Assembly (NCBI GenBank): GCA_958295935.1
Contig: OY282385.1
Coordinates: 248,001-312,000, forward strand
Direction: 5' to 3'
DNA from: an uncultured Dehalococcoidia bacterium
Lineage (GTDB): Bacteria; Chloroflexota; Dehalococcoidia; Lucifugimonadales; Lucifugimonadaceae
Length of the DNA: 64,000 nucleotides
In this document: positions 35,747 through 45,174 of the stretch, piece after piece
Position numbering within the stretch: the stretch's first letter is position 1
How the letters are laid out: the number at the start of each line of letters is the position of its first letter
The notes under the pieces: generated by a model
What the model saw: the letters and a program-made list of their open reading frames with translations, nothing else
Databases searched by the model: none
What the model was told of the DNA's origin: nothing
Made by a program: the position numbers and the translations under genes

Positions 35747-36568
35747 ATGAATTTCTCCGGCAAACTGGTCATCATCATCGCCATCACAGTAACCGTACTG
35801 CTGATAAGCAACATCATAGCCGTCAAACCCCTCGCCCTATTCGACCTCCCCTTCGAGTTCATAGGCAGCGTCAGCCTCGTAGTCTCGGTCTCCGTCATAT
35901 GCTTCCCTATCAGCTACATCGTCAGTGACGTTCTTACCGAAGTGTACGGATTCCGTGTCGCCAGAGGGGTTATATGGCTGGGATTTGCCTGCAACCTGCT
36001 CATGGTCATCCTGTTCTGGGTTGCCGGCCTCGTTCCCGCCCCAGGCTTCTGGAATGACCAGAATGCATTCCAAACCATACTCGGCTCAACCGCCTGGCTG
36101 CTGGCTGGCGGCTTCGTGGCGTACCTCGTAGGCGAATTCTCCAACTCCATGGTGATGGTAGTTCTCAAGAACCGTACCCAGGGCAGAATGCTGTGGCTGC
36201 GGACCATAAGCTCCACGGTAGTAGGGCAGGGCATCGACTCGGTGCTGTTCTACATCATCGCCTTCGGAGTATCGGGCCTATGGACCACAGGCGAAGACGG
36301 CTCCTGGGAAAGGGTGATCAGCGCAGCTATACTCGCCTGGATCGCCAAGACCATCTACGAAATACTCGCCACGCCCCTCACCTACCTCGTAGTCGGATGG
36401 CTCAAGCGCACCGAGCAGATGGACATCTACGACCCACCCAAGTCCCTCAACCCCTTCCACATATTCGGAGACGACTACGGAAGCAGCGTCAACGCCGCTG
36501 TCCAAAACTCCACTACTGAGACCGACGGCGCAGGTCTGGCTCCAGCAACGCCAGCGCAGCAGTCCTGA
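35747..36568 (+). CDS. YhhQ/VUT-family transporter, putative queuosine precursor importer
   Basis: A 273-residue membrane protein with about six helices. The ATG at 35747 is used because it follows GGGAAG and opens the first helix (NFSGKLVIIIAITVTVLLIS). Family marks are FPISYIVSDVLTEVYGFRVA, the conserved D-x-x-T-E-x-Y-G segment, AYLVGEFSNSMVMV, and RTISSTVVGQGIDSVLFYII. Known members take up preQ0/preQ1 or queuine for tRNA modification. The tail of about 50 residues is polar and longer than usual. No queuosine gene or preQ1 riboswitch was seen nearby. Confidence 0.85.
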   Translation: MNFSGKLVIIIAITVTVLLISNIIAVKPLALFDLPFEFIGSVSLVVSVSVICFPISYIVSDVLTEVYGFRVARGVIWLGFACNLLMVILFWVAGLVPAPGFWNDQNAFQTILGSTAWLLAGGFVAYLVGEFSNSMVMVVLKNRTQGRMLWLRTISSTVVGQGIDSVLFYIIAFGVSGLWTTGEDGSWERVISAAILAWIAKTIYEILATPLTYLVVGWLKRTEQMDIYDPPKSLNPFHIFGDDYGSSVNAAVQNSTTETDGAGLAPATPAQQS

Positions 36569-36762
36569 GTCAGAGAGCCTCCAGCAGACCGGCCTGGATT
36601 CGGCGCAAGAACGCTTCTCGCGGCCGGCAGCAACCTTCACGCCGTCGGCCCATGTGAGTATGGCGGCCATGAAGGCATTCCTTCCGCCGCCTGCGTTTCG
36701 CTTTGGCCCCAGCCCGTTTCCGCCCAACGTGCAGGTATAAGCCATCCCCGCGACCTGCGCGT

Positions 36763-36791
36763 TTCGCGGTTCCCCCCGCCGGGGCTAGAAT
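36763..36791 (+). promoter_or_regulatory. Promoter very close to the start codon, copy 1
   Basis: TTCGCG (36763-36768), a 17-base spacer and TAGAAT (36786-36791) end six bases before the ATG at 36798. Transcription would begin at or next to the ATG, giving a leaderless mRNA; no ribosome-binding site is visible. Confidence 0.5.
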
Positions 36792-36797
36792 TGCGCC

Positions 36798-39700
36798 ATG
36801 CAAGGCCGTACACACGAGCGCACAGTCAACGTAGCCCTAGGCGAAGCGCTGGGCGAACTGCGCAGTAGTTGGAAGGTACGCTCAGAGCAGACAGGCCGCG
36901 TGCTCAGCGGGGGCGGGCGGCCAGACGTTCTGATCGAAGAAGCAAGCGGATGGCCAGTAGCAATCGAGGCCGAACTTGCCAATCATGCCAGCGCAGAGTC
37001 GGACGCCATAGAACGGCTTGGCCGAAAAGTACACCACTCGGGCCGCACCATAGAAACCGCCGTAGCCCTGGTATACCCCCCGCACCTAGGTACCCTGGAC
37101 GGTCCCGCGCTCCGTGAAGCCCTCCACAGCGCCCGCGACTTTGAATACGCCCTCTATACCAACCTGACAAACCGGCCTCCGGACCGGATGCCATCCTCAG
37201 GCTGGCTGCGCGGAAACATCCGAGACCTTGCGATCATCGTGCACCGAGCCTCCGCACCCGCACCAAGAGTCGATGCTCTCTCGCGTGAACTCGAAAACGG
37301 GGTGGAGCAGGCCGCCGAAATCTTCACCAGGGCCAATCATTACGGCAGCCAGCGCGGGCACAGGGTCGCCGAAGCGCTGGGGCAGATCGACGACGAGGAC
37401 GGACAGACTAGGCAAATGGCCATGACCGTGATGGCCAACGCCCTCATCTTCCACGCCGCGCTTGCAGAAGCCGGCTTCCAGGTCGGAAGCGACGGCGCAC
37501 CAAGAGACTTGAGGCCCGTTCACAGCCTGATGCAAGGCCAATCCATCTCGCCAACACAACTCGCTACCGAGTGGGCGGCGATACTGGAAGTCAACTACTG
37601 GCCCATATTCAAGAACGCACTCGATATCTCCAGGCTACTGCCCACCGGTACGGCCATCGAGGTACTCCGACGCCTCTGGAACACCGCAGAGAAGCTCATG
37701 GAAGGCGGAGTCACCAGATCGCACGACCTAACGGGCATCGTCTTTCAGCGGCTCATAGCAGACCGGAAATTCCTCGCCACCTACTACACCCGGCCAGCAG
37801 CCGCATCCCTGCTCACAGGTCTGGCGCTGCCCGAAGACCGACCGCCCGGCGGAGACTGGGCCAATGCCAAAACCCTCGCCGAACTTCAGGTCGGAGACTT
37901 CGCATGCGGCACCGGAACGCTCCTATCAGCCGCATATCAACGCATATCCCTGATGCACGAACTGCACGGAGGCGACCCAAAGGCCCTGCACGCTCCCATG
38001 ATGAAGCGAGGCCTAGTCGGCCTGGACGTTCTAAGCATCGGCGTCCACCTCACCGCCGCCATGCTCGCAGGCGCTCACCCAGGCACGCCCTTAGACGGCG
38101 ATTGCCTGCTCACGATGCCATACGGCAAGCAGAACGGCGGCATCGCGGTCGGCTCACTAGACCTGCTCGTCAATACCGTTCAATCCTCCCTCATCAAGAG
38201 GGCTGTCGCAGTAACCGCAGGAGGGCGCGGGCCCGAAGAAATAAAAGACCTCGTGAGCCGAATCGGACACGACAACTTCGACCTCGTCATCATGAACCCG
38301 CCCTTCACACGATCCGGAGGACAGGAAGGCCTGAAGAAGGGTTCCGGAAATCCCGCTTTCGCAGCATTCCAAACGCCCAGACAGGTCCAGAAGGAAATGA
38401 CCGAATCGCTGCGAAAACTGCGCGCGCAACCTCCACTGGCAGGCGGCAACGCCGGACTCGCCGCTGACTTCCTTGACCTGGCGCTGCGAAAGGTCAGTTC
38501 AAAAGGCGCCGTTGCCATCGTGCTGCCGTTGAGCGCCGTAAGCGGCTTGGAATGGGAATCGGCCCGAAGGAAGCTCGTAAGACGATTCCGAAATATCACG
38601 GTCGTAACCATTTCGGGCGCGGGAAATAACGACAAGGCATTCTCAGCAGACACAGGCATGGCCGATTGTCTCCTGATCTGTTCCGGAAAGCGCGACTTCT
38701 CCCTTACTACCAGCGGCGCACGCGGCGCTTTCGCGGTACTCAGCCGCGTACCGGAATCCATGCATGAAGGAGAGTTGCTGGCCGCGGCGATCAACCAGTT
38801 GAGCGGAAAACCGAGAATCCGACGACTCGAAGACTATGGAGGCGGAGACCCCCTGCAATTGGGCGGCCGCGTCTATGGAAGCGTCATAGACGCGGCTCTC
38901 CCGGAAACAGGGCCATGGCCCCTTGCAGGTATCGCAGATCTTGAACTGGCCCAGATCGCCCATCGCCTTGCAAACGGAAACTTCAAGGTGAACGCTCTCA
39001 GCTCAGGTTCCATCTCTCTATCAATCACAGCGATAGCAAGCATCGCCGGGCGCGGGCCGTACCACATGGACATATATTGGGACAAATCCGATGGAGTTCC
39101 GCAGGGGCCGTTCAACATCATCTCACCGCCCGCCGTACCGGTTCCGACGTACCCCGTTCTGTGGGCGCATAGTGCCCGACGCGAGCGGACGCTGGCGGTC
39201 GAACCCGACTCCCAGGGCCAGGTCAAAATCGTGACCCCAAAACACCGGGGCGTCATCGAATTGCAGGCCCGACGACATTGGGGATTCGTTGGAGAAACCC
39301 TCGACCCCAAACTGGAAAAGGCCCTTGATGACCTCGTCACCGCCGCTGAAGATCAATTGCATGACGACGCTAGGAGTATCTGGACAACTTCTACGAGAGC
39401 GCACTACAACCGAGACCTGCGCTTCAACTCCCAATCCCTCATCGCGGCCATGACCGAGCGAAGAGCCATCGGCGGGCATGCGTGGCCGTCGGTCATATTT
39501 GAAAATCCAGACCATGAATACGCATTTGCCCTCTGGTGCAACTCCACACTCGGCCTCCTCATGCACTGGTGGACGGCCAACAAGACCCAATCCGGGCGAG
39601 GACGCACCACGGTTACAGGCATCCCCGGCATTCCCACACTGGACACCCGCTCCCTGAGCCGGCAGCAGCACAAAGCCGCCAGGGAGGCCTTCGAGGCGAT

Positions 39701-39965
39701 GCGGGAACTGCGATTCCTCCCATTCGATCAGATCGACGAAGACCCAGCACGCGCCGAACTGGATAGACGCCTTCTCGTCGACGTACTCGACCTGCCAGAC
39801 TCCCTCTGCGAGCCTGACGGCCCCATGCAACTCCTGAGACGCAAACTCGCCGCCGAACCACAGATACACGGCGGAAAGAAAACTCGAATCGCCTTCTACG
39901 AGGACGTTGACGATAACGGGTACGTCATACACAGGGAACGTACTGAAAGACGCCGAGACCGCTAG
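36798..39965 (+). CDS. Nuclease-methyltransferase, type IIG-like, copy 1
   Basis: A 1055-residue protein. The N-terminus has a PD-(D/E)xK-like site: Pro42-Asp43 in GGGRPDVLIEE, then I-E-A-E (Glu57, Glu59), with Glu in place of the usual Lys. A helical region follows, then an N6-adenine MTase domain with motif I DFACGTGTLLSAA (from residue 367) and motif IV NPPF (500-503), the gamma-class order. The C-terminal 350 residues should hold target recognition (IIG-type). No other restriction, BREX or DISARM gene is near. If both activities are real, it cuts and modifies as one protein; an orphan methylase is the alternative. Confidence 0.82.
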   Translation: MQGRTHERTVNVALGEALGELRSSWKVRSEQTGRVLSGGGRPDVLIEEASGWPVAIEAELANHASAESDAIERLGRKVHHSGRTIETAVALVYPPHLGTLDGPALREALHSARDFEYALYTNLTNRPPDRMPSSGWLRGNIRDLAIIVHRASAPAPRVDALSRELENGVEQAAEIFTRANHYGSQRGHRVAEALGQIDDEDGQTRQMAMTVMANALIFHAALAEAGFQVGSDGAPRDLRPVHSLMQGQSISPTQLATEWAAILEVNYWPIFKNALDISRLLPTGTAIEVLRRLWNTAEKLMEGGVTRSHDLTGIVFQRLIADRKFLATYYTRPAAASLLTGLALPEDRPPGGDWANAKTLAELQVGDFACGTGTLLSAAYQRISLMHELHGGDPKALHAPMMKRGLVGLDVLSIGVHLTAAMLAGAHPGTPLDGDCLLTMPYGKQNGGIAVGSLDLLVNTVQSSLIKRAVAVTAGGRGPEEIKDLVSRIGHDNFDLVIMNPPFTRSGGQEGLKKGSGNPAFAAFQTPRQVQKEMTESLRKLRAQPPLAGGNAGLAADFLDLALRKVSSKGAVAIVLPLSAVSGLEWESARRKLVRRFRNITVVTISGAGNNDKAFSADTGMADCLLICSGKRDFSLTTSGARGAFAVLSRVPESMHEGELLAAAINQLSGKPRIRRLEDYGGGDPLQLGGRVYGSVIDAALPETGPWPLAGIADLELAQIAHRLANGNFKVNALSSGSISLSITAIASIAGRGPYHMDIYWDKSDGVPQGPFNIISPPAVPVPTYPVLWAHSARRERTLAVEPDSQGQVKIVTPKHRGVIELQARRHWGFVGETLDPKLEKALDDLVTAAEDQLHDDARSIWTTSTRAHYNRDLRFNSQSLIAAMTERRAIGGHAWPSVIFENPDHEYAFALWCNSTLGLLMHWWTANKTQSGRGRTTVTGIPGIPTLDTRSLSRQQHKAAREAFEAMRELRFLPFDQIDEDPARAELDRRLLVDVLDLPDSLCEPDGPMQLLRRKLAAEPQIHGGKKTRIAFYEDVDDNGYVIHRERTERRRDR

Positions 39966-40055
39966 AATCGAGCCCCCGGCTTCAACGCTCACACTCTCAA
40001 GCGCCACCGCTTCCGCCCAACGTGCAGGTATAAGCCGCCTCCGCGACCTGCGCGT

Positions 40056-40084
40056 TTCGCGTTTCCTCCTGCCGGGGTTAGAAT
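40056..40084 (+). promoter_or_regulatory. Promoter very close to the start codon, copy 2
   Basis: TTCGCG (40056-40061), 17-base spacer, TAGAAT (40079-40084), then six bases to ATG 40091. Both hexamers and the spacing are kept although the spacer has several changes, which supports function. Confidence 0.5.
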
Positions 40085-40090
40085 TGCGCC

Positions 40091-43000
40091 ATGCAAGGCC
40101 GTACACACGAGCGCACAGTCAACGTAGCCCTCGGCGAAGCGCTGGGCGAACTGCGCCGCAGTTGGAAGGTACGCTCAGAGCAGACAGGCCGAGTGCTCAG
40201 CGGGGGCGGGCGGCCAGACGTTCTGATCGAAGAAGCAAGCGGATGGCCAGTAGCAATCGAGGCCGAACTTGCCAACCATGCCAGCGCAGAGTCGGACGCC
40301 ATAGAACGGCTTGGCCGAAAAGTACACCACTCGGGCCGCACCATAGAAACAGCCGTAGCCCTGGTATACCCCCCGCACCTAGGTACCCTGGACGGTCCCG
40401 CGCTCCGTGAAGCCCTCCACAGCGCCCGCGACTTTGAATACGCCCTCTATACCAACCTGACAAACCGGCCTCCGGACCGGATGCCATCCTCAGGCTGGCT
40501 GCACGGAAACATCCGAGACCTTGCGATCATCGTGCACCGAGCCTCCGCACCCGCACCAAGAGTCGATGCTCTCTCGCGTGAACTCGAAAACGGGGTGGAG
40601 CAGGCCGCCGAAATCTTCACTATGGCCAATCATTACGGCAGCCAGCGCGGACACAGAGTCGCCGAAGCGCTGGGGCAGACCGACGACGAGGACGGACAGA
40701 CTAGGCAAATGGCCATGACCGTGATGGCCAACGCCCTCATCTTCCACGCCGCGCTTGCAGAAGCCGGCTTCCAGGTCGGAAGCGACGGCGCACCAAGAGA
40801 CTTGAGGCCCGTTCACAGCCTGATGCAAGGCCAATCCATCTCGCCAACACAACTCGCTACCGAGTGGGCGGCGATACTGGAAGTCAACTACTGGCCCATA
40901 TTCAAGAACGCACTCGATATCTCCAGGCTACTGCCCACCGGTACGGCCATCGAGGTACTCCGACGCCTCTGGAACACCGCAGAGAAGCTCATGGAAGGCG
41001 GAGTCACCAGATCGCACGACCTAACGGGCATCGTCTTTCAGCGGCTCATAGCAGACCGGAAATTCCTCGCCACCTACTACACCCGGCCAGCAGCCGCATC
41101 CCTGCTCACAGGTCTGGCGCTGCCCGAAGACCGACCGCCCGGCGGAGACTGGGCCAATGCCAAAACCCTCGCCGAACTTCAGGTCGGAGACTTCGCATGC
41201 GGCACCGGAACGCTCCTATCAGCCGCATATCAACGCATATCCCTGATGCACGAACTGCACGGAGGCGACCCAGAGGCCCTGCACGCTCCCATGATGAAGC
41301 GAGGACTCGTTGGCTTGGACGTTCTAAGCATCGGCGTCCACCTCACCGCCGCCATGCTCGCAGGCGCTCACCCAGGCACGCCCTTCGACGGCGATTGCCT
41401 GCTCACGATGCCATACGGCAAGCAGAACGGCGGCATCGCGGTCGGCTCTCTCGACCTGCTCGTCAATACCGTTCAATCCTCCCTCATCAAGAGGGCTGTC
41501 GCTGTAACCGCCGGAGGACGCGGGCCCGAAGAAATAAAAGACCTCGTGAGCCGAATCGGACACCACAACTTCGACCTCGTCATCATGAACCCGCCCTTCA
41601 CACGATCCGGAGGACAGGAGGGCCTGAAGAAGGGTTCTGGAAATCCCGCTTTCGCAGCATTCCAAACGCCCCGACAGGTTCAGAAGGAGATGACCGAATC
41701 GCTGCGAAAACTGCGCGCGCAACCTCCACTGGCAGGCGGCAACGCCGGACTCGCGGCTGACTTCCTTGACCTGGCTATGCGAAAAGTCAGTTCAAAAGGC
41801 GCCGTTGCCATCGTGCTGCCGTTGAGCGCCGTAAGCGGCTTGGAATGGGAATCGGCCCGAAGGAAGCTCGTAAGACGATTCCGAAATATCACGGTCGTAA
41901 CCATTTCGGGCGCGGGAAATAACGACAAGGCATTCTCAGCAGACACAGGCATGGCCGACTGTCTCCTGATCTGTTCCGGAAAGCGCGACTTCTCCCTTAC
42001 TGTCAGCGGCGCACGCGGCGCTTTCGCGGTACTCAGCCGCGTACCGGAATCCATGCATGAAGGAGAGTTGCTGGCCGCGGCGATCAACCAGTTGAGTGGA
42101 AAACCGAGAATCCGACGACTCGAAGACTATGGAGGCGGAGACCCCCTGCAATTGGGCGGCCGCGTCTATGGAAGCGTCATAGACGCGGCTCTCCCGGAAA
42201 CAGGGCCATGGCCCCTTGCAGGTATCGCAGATCTTGAACTGGCCCAGATCGCCCATCGCCTTGCAAACGGAAACTTCAAGGTCAACTCTCAAAGCTCAGC
42301 CGATGTCCCTATACCGATCACAGAGATAGCAAACATCGCCGGGCGCGGGCCGTACCACATGGACATATATTGGGACAACTCCAATGGAGTTCCCCAGGGG
42401 CCCTTCAACATCATCTCGCCGCCCGCCGTACCGGTTCCGACATACCCCGTTCTGTGGGCGCATAGTGCCCGACGCGAGCGGACGTTGGCGGTCGAACCCG
42501 ACTCGCAGGGACAGATCAAAATCGTGACCCCAAAACACCGGGGCGTCATCGAATTGCAAGCCCGACGACATTGGGGATTCGTTGGAGAAACCCTAGACCC
42601 CAAACTGGAAAAGGCCCTTGATGACCTCGTCACCGCCGCTGAAGATCAATTGCATGACGACGCTAGGAGTATCTGGACAACTTCTACGAGAGCGCACTAC
42701 AACCGAGACCTGCGCTTCAACTCCCAATCCCTCATCGCGGCCATGACCGAGCGAAGAGCCATCGGCGGGCATGCGTGGCCGTCGGTCATATTTGAAAATC
42801 CAGACCATGAATACGCATTTGCCCTCTGGTGCAACTCCACCCTCGGCCTGCTAATGCACTGGTGGACGGCCAACAAGACCCAATCAGGGCGAGGACGCAC
42901 CACGGTTACAGGCATCCCCGGCATTCCCACCCTGGACACCCGCTCCCTGAGCCGGCAGCAGCACGCAGCCGCCAGGGAGGCTTTCGAGGCGATGCGGGAA

Positions 43001-43258
43001 CTGCGATTCCTCCCATTCGATCAGATCGACGAAGACCCCTCCAGAGCCGAACTCGATAAACGCCTTCTCGTCGACATACTCGACCTGCCAGACTCCCTCT
43101 GCGAGCCTGACGGCCCCATGCAACTCCTGAGACGCAAACTCGCCGCCGAACCACAGATACACGGCGGAAAGAAAACTCGAATCGCCTTCTACGAGGACGT
43201 TGACGATAACGGGTACGTCATACACAGGGAACGAACTGAAAGACGCCGAGACCGCTAG
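40091..43258 (+). CDS. Nuclease-methyltransferase, type IIG-like, copy 2
   Basis: Same 1055-residue length and motifs as copy 1 (PD at 42-43, motif I from 367, NPPF at 500-503), with about 26 amino-acid changes in total. Around half of these fall within residues 733-765: copy 1 reads NALSSGSISLSITAIASIAG where copy 2 reads NSQSSADVPIPITEIANIAG. The rest are spread and mild. All catalytic motifs are kept in both, so neither copy looks dead. Different specificity of the two proteins is possible but cannot be shown from sequence. Confidence 0.82.
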   Translation: MQGRTHERTVNVALGEALGELRRSWKVRSEQTGRVLSGGGRPDVLIEEASGWPVAIEAELANHASAESDAIERLGRKVHHSGRTIETAVALVYPPHLGTLDGPALREALHSARDFEYALYTNLTNRPPDRMPSSGWLHGNIRDLAIIVHRASAPAPRVDALSRELENGVEQAAEIFTMANHYGSQRGHRVAEALGQTDDEDGQTRQMAMTVMANALIFHAALAEAGFQVGSDGAPRDLRPVHSLMQGQSISPTQLATEWAAILEVNYWPIFKNALDISRLLPTGTAIEVLRRLWNTAEKLMEGGVTRSHDLTGIVFQRLIADRKFLATYYTRPAAASLLTGLALPEDRPPGGDWANAKTLAELQVGDFACGTGTLLSAAYQRISLMHELHGGDPEALHAPMMKRGLVGLDVLSIGVHLTAAMLAGAHPGTPFDGDCLLTMPYGKQNGGIAVGSLDLLVNTVQSSLIKRAVAVTAGGRGPEEIKDLVSRIGHHNFDLVIMNPPFTRSGGQEGLKKGSGNPAFAAFQTPRQVQKEMTESLRKLRAQPPLAGGNAGLAADFLDLAMRKVSSKGAVAIVLPLSAVSGLEWESARRKLVRRFRNITVVTISGAGNNDKAFSADTGMADCLLICSGKRDFSLTVSGARGAFAVLSRVPESMHEGELLAAAINQLSGKPRIRRLEDYGGGDPLQLGGRVYGSVIDAALPETGPWPLAGIADLELAQIAHRLANGNFKVNSQSSADVPIPITEIANIAGRGPYHMDIYWDNSNGVPQGPFNIISPPAVPVPTYPVLWAHSARRERTLAVEPDSQGQIKIVTPKHRGVIELQARRHWGFVGETLDPKLEKALDDLVTAAEDQLHDDARSIWTTSTRAHYNRDLRFNSQSLIAAMTERRAIGGHAWPSVIFENPDHEYAFALWCNSTLGLLMHWWTANKTQSGRGRTTVTGIPGIPTLDTRSLSRQQHAAAREAFEAMRELRFLPFDQIDEDPSRAELDKRLLVDILDLPDSLCEPDGPMQLLRRKLAAEPQIHGGKKTRIAFYEDVDDNGYVIHRERTERRRDR

Positions 43259-43392
43259 AATCGAGCCCCCCGGCTTCAGCGCTCACACTCTCAAGCACCC
43301 CCCGCTCCCACCCAACGACCCGTGCAATGTAGCCTGTACATCCCATCTACTGGCCGCGCTACTTCCATCATCTGCATCCAACCACCGGCACC

Positions 43393-45168
43393 ATGGCCCT
43401 CACCATTCTGAGCGAACAGCTAGCCGCTCGCATCGCCGCGGGCGAGGTGATCGAGTGGCCGGCGTCGGTAGTCAAGGAGTTGATCGAGAACTCTCTTGAC
43501 GCAGGCGCCAGACGCATTCATCTGGAAATCTCACAAGGAGGCGCCAAGTCGATCTCGGTAACCGACGACGGTTGCGGAATACCCGCGGAAGACATCGCCC
43601 TGGCGTTCGAGCGCTTCGCCACCAGCAAGATCGACGATTCCTCCGACCTGTCCGGCATAGCAACACTGGGCTTCAGGGGAGAGGCACTGCCGTCCATAGC
43701 CTCAGTGTCCAGGGTAGAGGCCGTCAGCCGCACGCAGGACTCGGAATCCGGCGCCAGACTCGTAATCGACAACGGCCAGCAGATAGCTCTGGAACCCGCC
43801 CCAGCGCCTCCGGGTACGACCATGCGAGTCACCAGCCTGTTCAACAAACTGCCCGCCCGACGGAAGTTCATGGGGTCGATGCGACAGGAACTCGCGCGAA
43901 TTCATAGGCTCGTAAACGCATTCGCTCTCGCACACCCTTCAGTAGCCTTTTCGCTGGTCGCAGATGGCAAACAACGACTCTCCTCGCCCGGCGACGGGCA
44001 GGGCAGGGCAGCCGCAGCGGCCGTTTACGGCTCGCGAGTAGCCGGATCCATGCTGGAGGTCGCAGACGCAGGCGGCGCCTTCGGAGTCAGCGGGCTCGTG
44101 GGAGAGCCGAGCGCTGCCAGAGGCGCACGCCGCTACATAACCCTGGCGGTCAACGGCAGGTGCGTAGAGAACCGCCGGCTGGCATTCGCCGTCGAGCAGG
44201 CATACCACGGATTCCTCCCTGAACGGAGATTCCCCATAGCAATCCTCTCCATCCGCGCACCCCTCGACGACGTCGACGTCAACGTGCATCCGGCCAAGCT
44301 GGAAGTAAGGCTGCTGCGAGAAAACCTCGTATTCGGAGAAATTCAACGAGCCGTCAGGTCGACGCTCAGCGGGTTCTCGCCGGTGCGCTCTCTGCATGTC
44401 CCGTCGGGATCAAGCCGGGGCGGGCGCACCACAGACGCGCCGTCGTTGCAGGGACGACAGTTCGCCGCCTCAGCCGCGTGGCCGGAGAGCCAAACCACGG
44501 GGGCTGAGGAAGACGGCCAATCCACCGCACAGGGCGGACCCGATGACACTCCAGCCCCGCTTGAGCCTGTACCTTCTTACCGGTCAACGCTGCCGATACT
44601 GCGCGTTATCGGGCAGGCGCACGAGACATACATACTCGCCGAAGGGCCTGACGGCCTATACCTGATCGACCAGCACGCCGCCCATGAACGCGTCCTCTTC
44701 GAGGAAATCAAGCAGCGATTCGAGTCGCGCGCCGCAGAGTCTCAGCCCCTCCTGGAACCTGAATCTATCGACCTGGACCCAAGCCAAGCTGAAGCCGCGG
44801 AACTGCACGCCGAAGAACTGGAACGCGCCGGATTCCTCATAGAACCCTTCGGAGGGACGTCCTTACTGCTCCGGGCCGTGCCGCAGCTTCTGTCGAGCAG
44901 CAGCCCCCAAGGGCCGGGCGCAACCCTCGCCGCAATCCTCGATGAAGTCGCCGAAGGACGGAAGAACGATTCTTGGCAGGACAGGCTGCTATACACAATG
45001 GCCTGCCACGGCTCTATAAGAGCGGGAAGGACGCTGAACATAGAGGAAAGCCGGGAACTCGTCCGGCAACTGGAACAGGCCCAGCAGCCCCAAACCTGCC
45101 CGCATGGCCGGCCGGTCATGGTTCATCTCAACGCCGGGACGCTGGAGTACCAATTCGGAAGACGGTAG
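43393..45168 (+). CDS. mutL: DNA mismatch repair protein MutL, endonuclease type
   Basis: A 591-residue protein. The GHKL ATPase has IAAGEVIEWPASVVKELIEN, SLDAGA, DDGCGIP and GFRGEALPSI. A poorly conserved linker (about 320-390) follows. The C-terminal domain has the metal-dependent nicking motif DQHAAHERVLFEE, ACHGSIRAGRTLN and CPHGRPVMV, so this is the nicking form found in bacteria without MutH. It joins MutS (not in this window) to strand removal. It lies 134 bp after the methyltransferase pair. Confidence 0.96.
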   Translation: MALTILSEQLAARIAAGEVIEWPASVVKELIENSLDAGARRIHLEISQGGAKSISVTDDGCGIPAEDIALAFERFATSKIDDSSDLSGIATLGFRGEALPSIASVSRVEAVSRTQDSESGARLVIDNGQQIALEPAPAPPGTTMRVTSLFNKLPARRKFMGSMRQELARIHRLVNAFALAHPSVAFSLVADGKQRLSSPGDGQGRAAAAAVYGSRVAGSMLEVADAGGAFGVSGLVGEPSAARGARRYITLAVNGRCVENRRLAFAVEQAYHGFLPERRFPIAILSIRAPLDDVDVNVHPAKLEVRLLRENLVFGEIQRAVRSTLSGFSPVRSLHVPSGSSRGGRTTDAPSLQGRQFAASAAWPESQTTGAEEDGQSTAQGGPDDTPAPLEPVPSYRSTLPILRVIGQAHETYILAEGPDGLYLIDQHAAHERVLFEEIKQRFESRAAESQPLLEPESIDLDPSQAEAAELHAEELERAGFLIEPFGGTSLLLRAVPQLLSSSSPQGPGATLAAILDEVAEGRKNDSWQDRLLYTMACHGSIRAGRTLNIEESRELVRQLEQAQQPQTCPHGRPVMVHLNAGTLEYQFGRR

Positions 45169-45174
45169 ACGAGC

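Larger units (their letters stand above)
36716..40004 (+). repeat. Tandem duplication, copy 1 (about 3.29 kb)
   Basis: The segment from CCGCCCAACGTGCAGGTATAAG through promoter, whole gene and about 40 bases past the stop is repeated almost exactly 3,293 bases later. The two copies abut. Differences are scattered single changes plus a few dense clusters, a pattern that suggests gene conversion between copies. Confidence 0.92.
40009..43298 (+). repeat. Tandem duplication, copy 2 (about 3.29 kb)
   Basis: Second copy of the 3.29 kb unit, beginning four bases after copy 1 ends. It includes promoter, gene and short 3' flank, then similarity fades towards the mutL upstream region. Confidence 0.92.

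Noticed and set aside
36570-36745. Minus-strand fragments before the methyltransferase pair resembling a broken gene
   Set aside because: Short pieces in two frames read plausibly, but no family could be named; too weak to call a pseudogene.
36798-43258. BREX (PglX) or DISARM methyltransferase
   Set aside because: The protein shares the MTase core but no pglZ, brxC/L, drm or helicase genes flank it; a stand-alone IIG-like call fits better.
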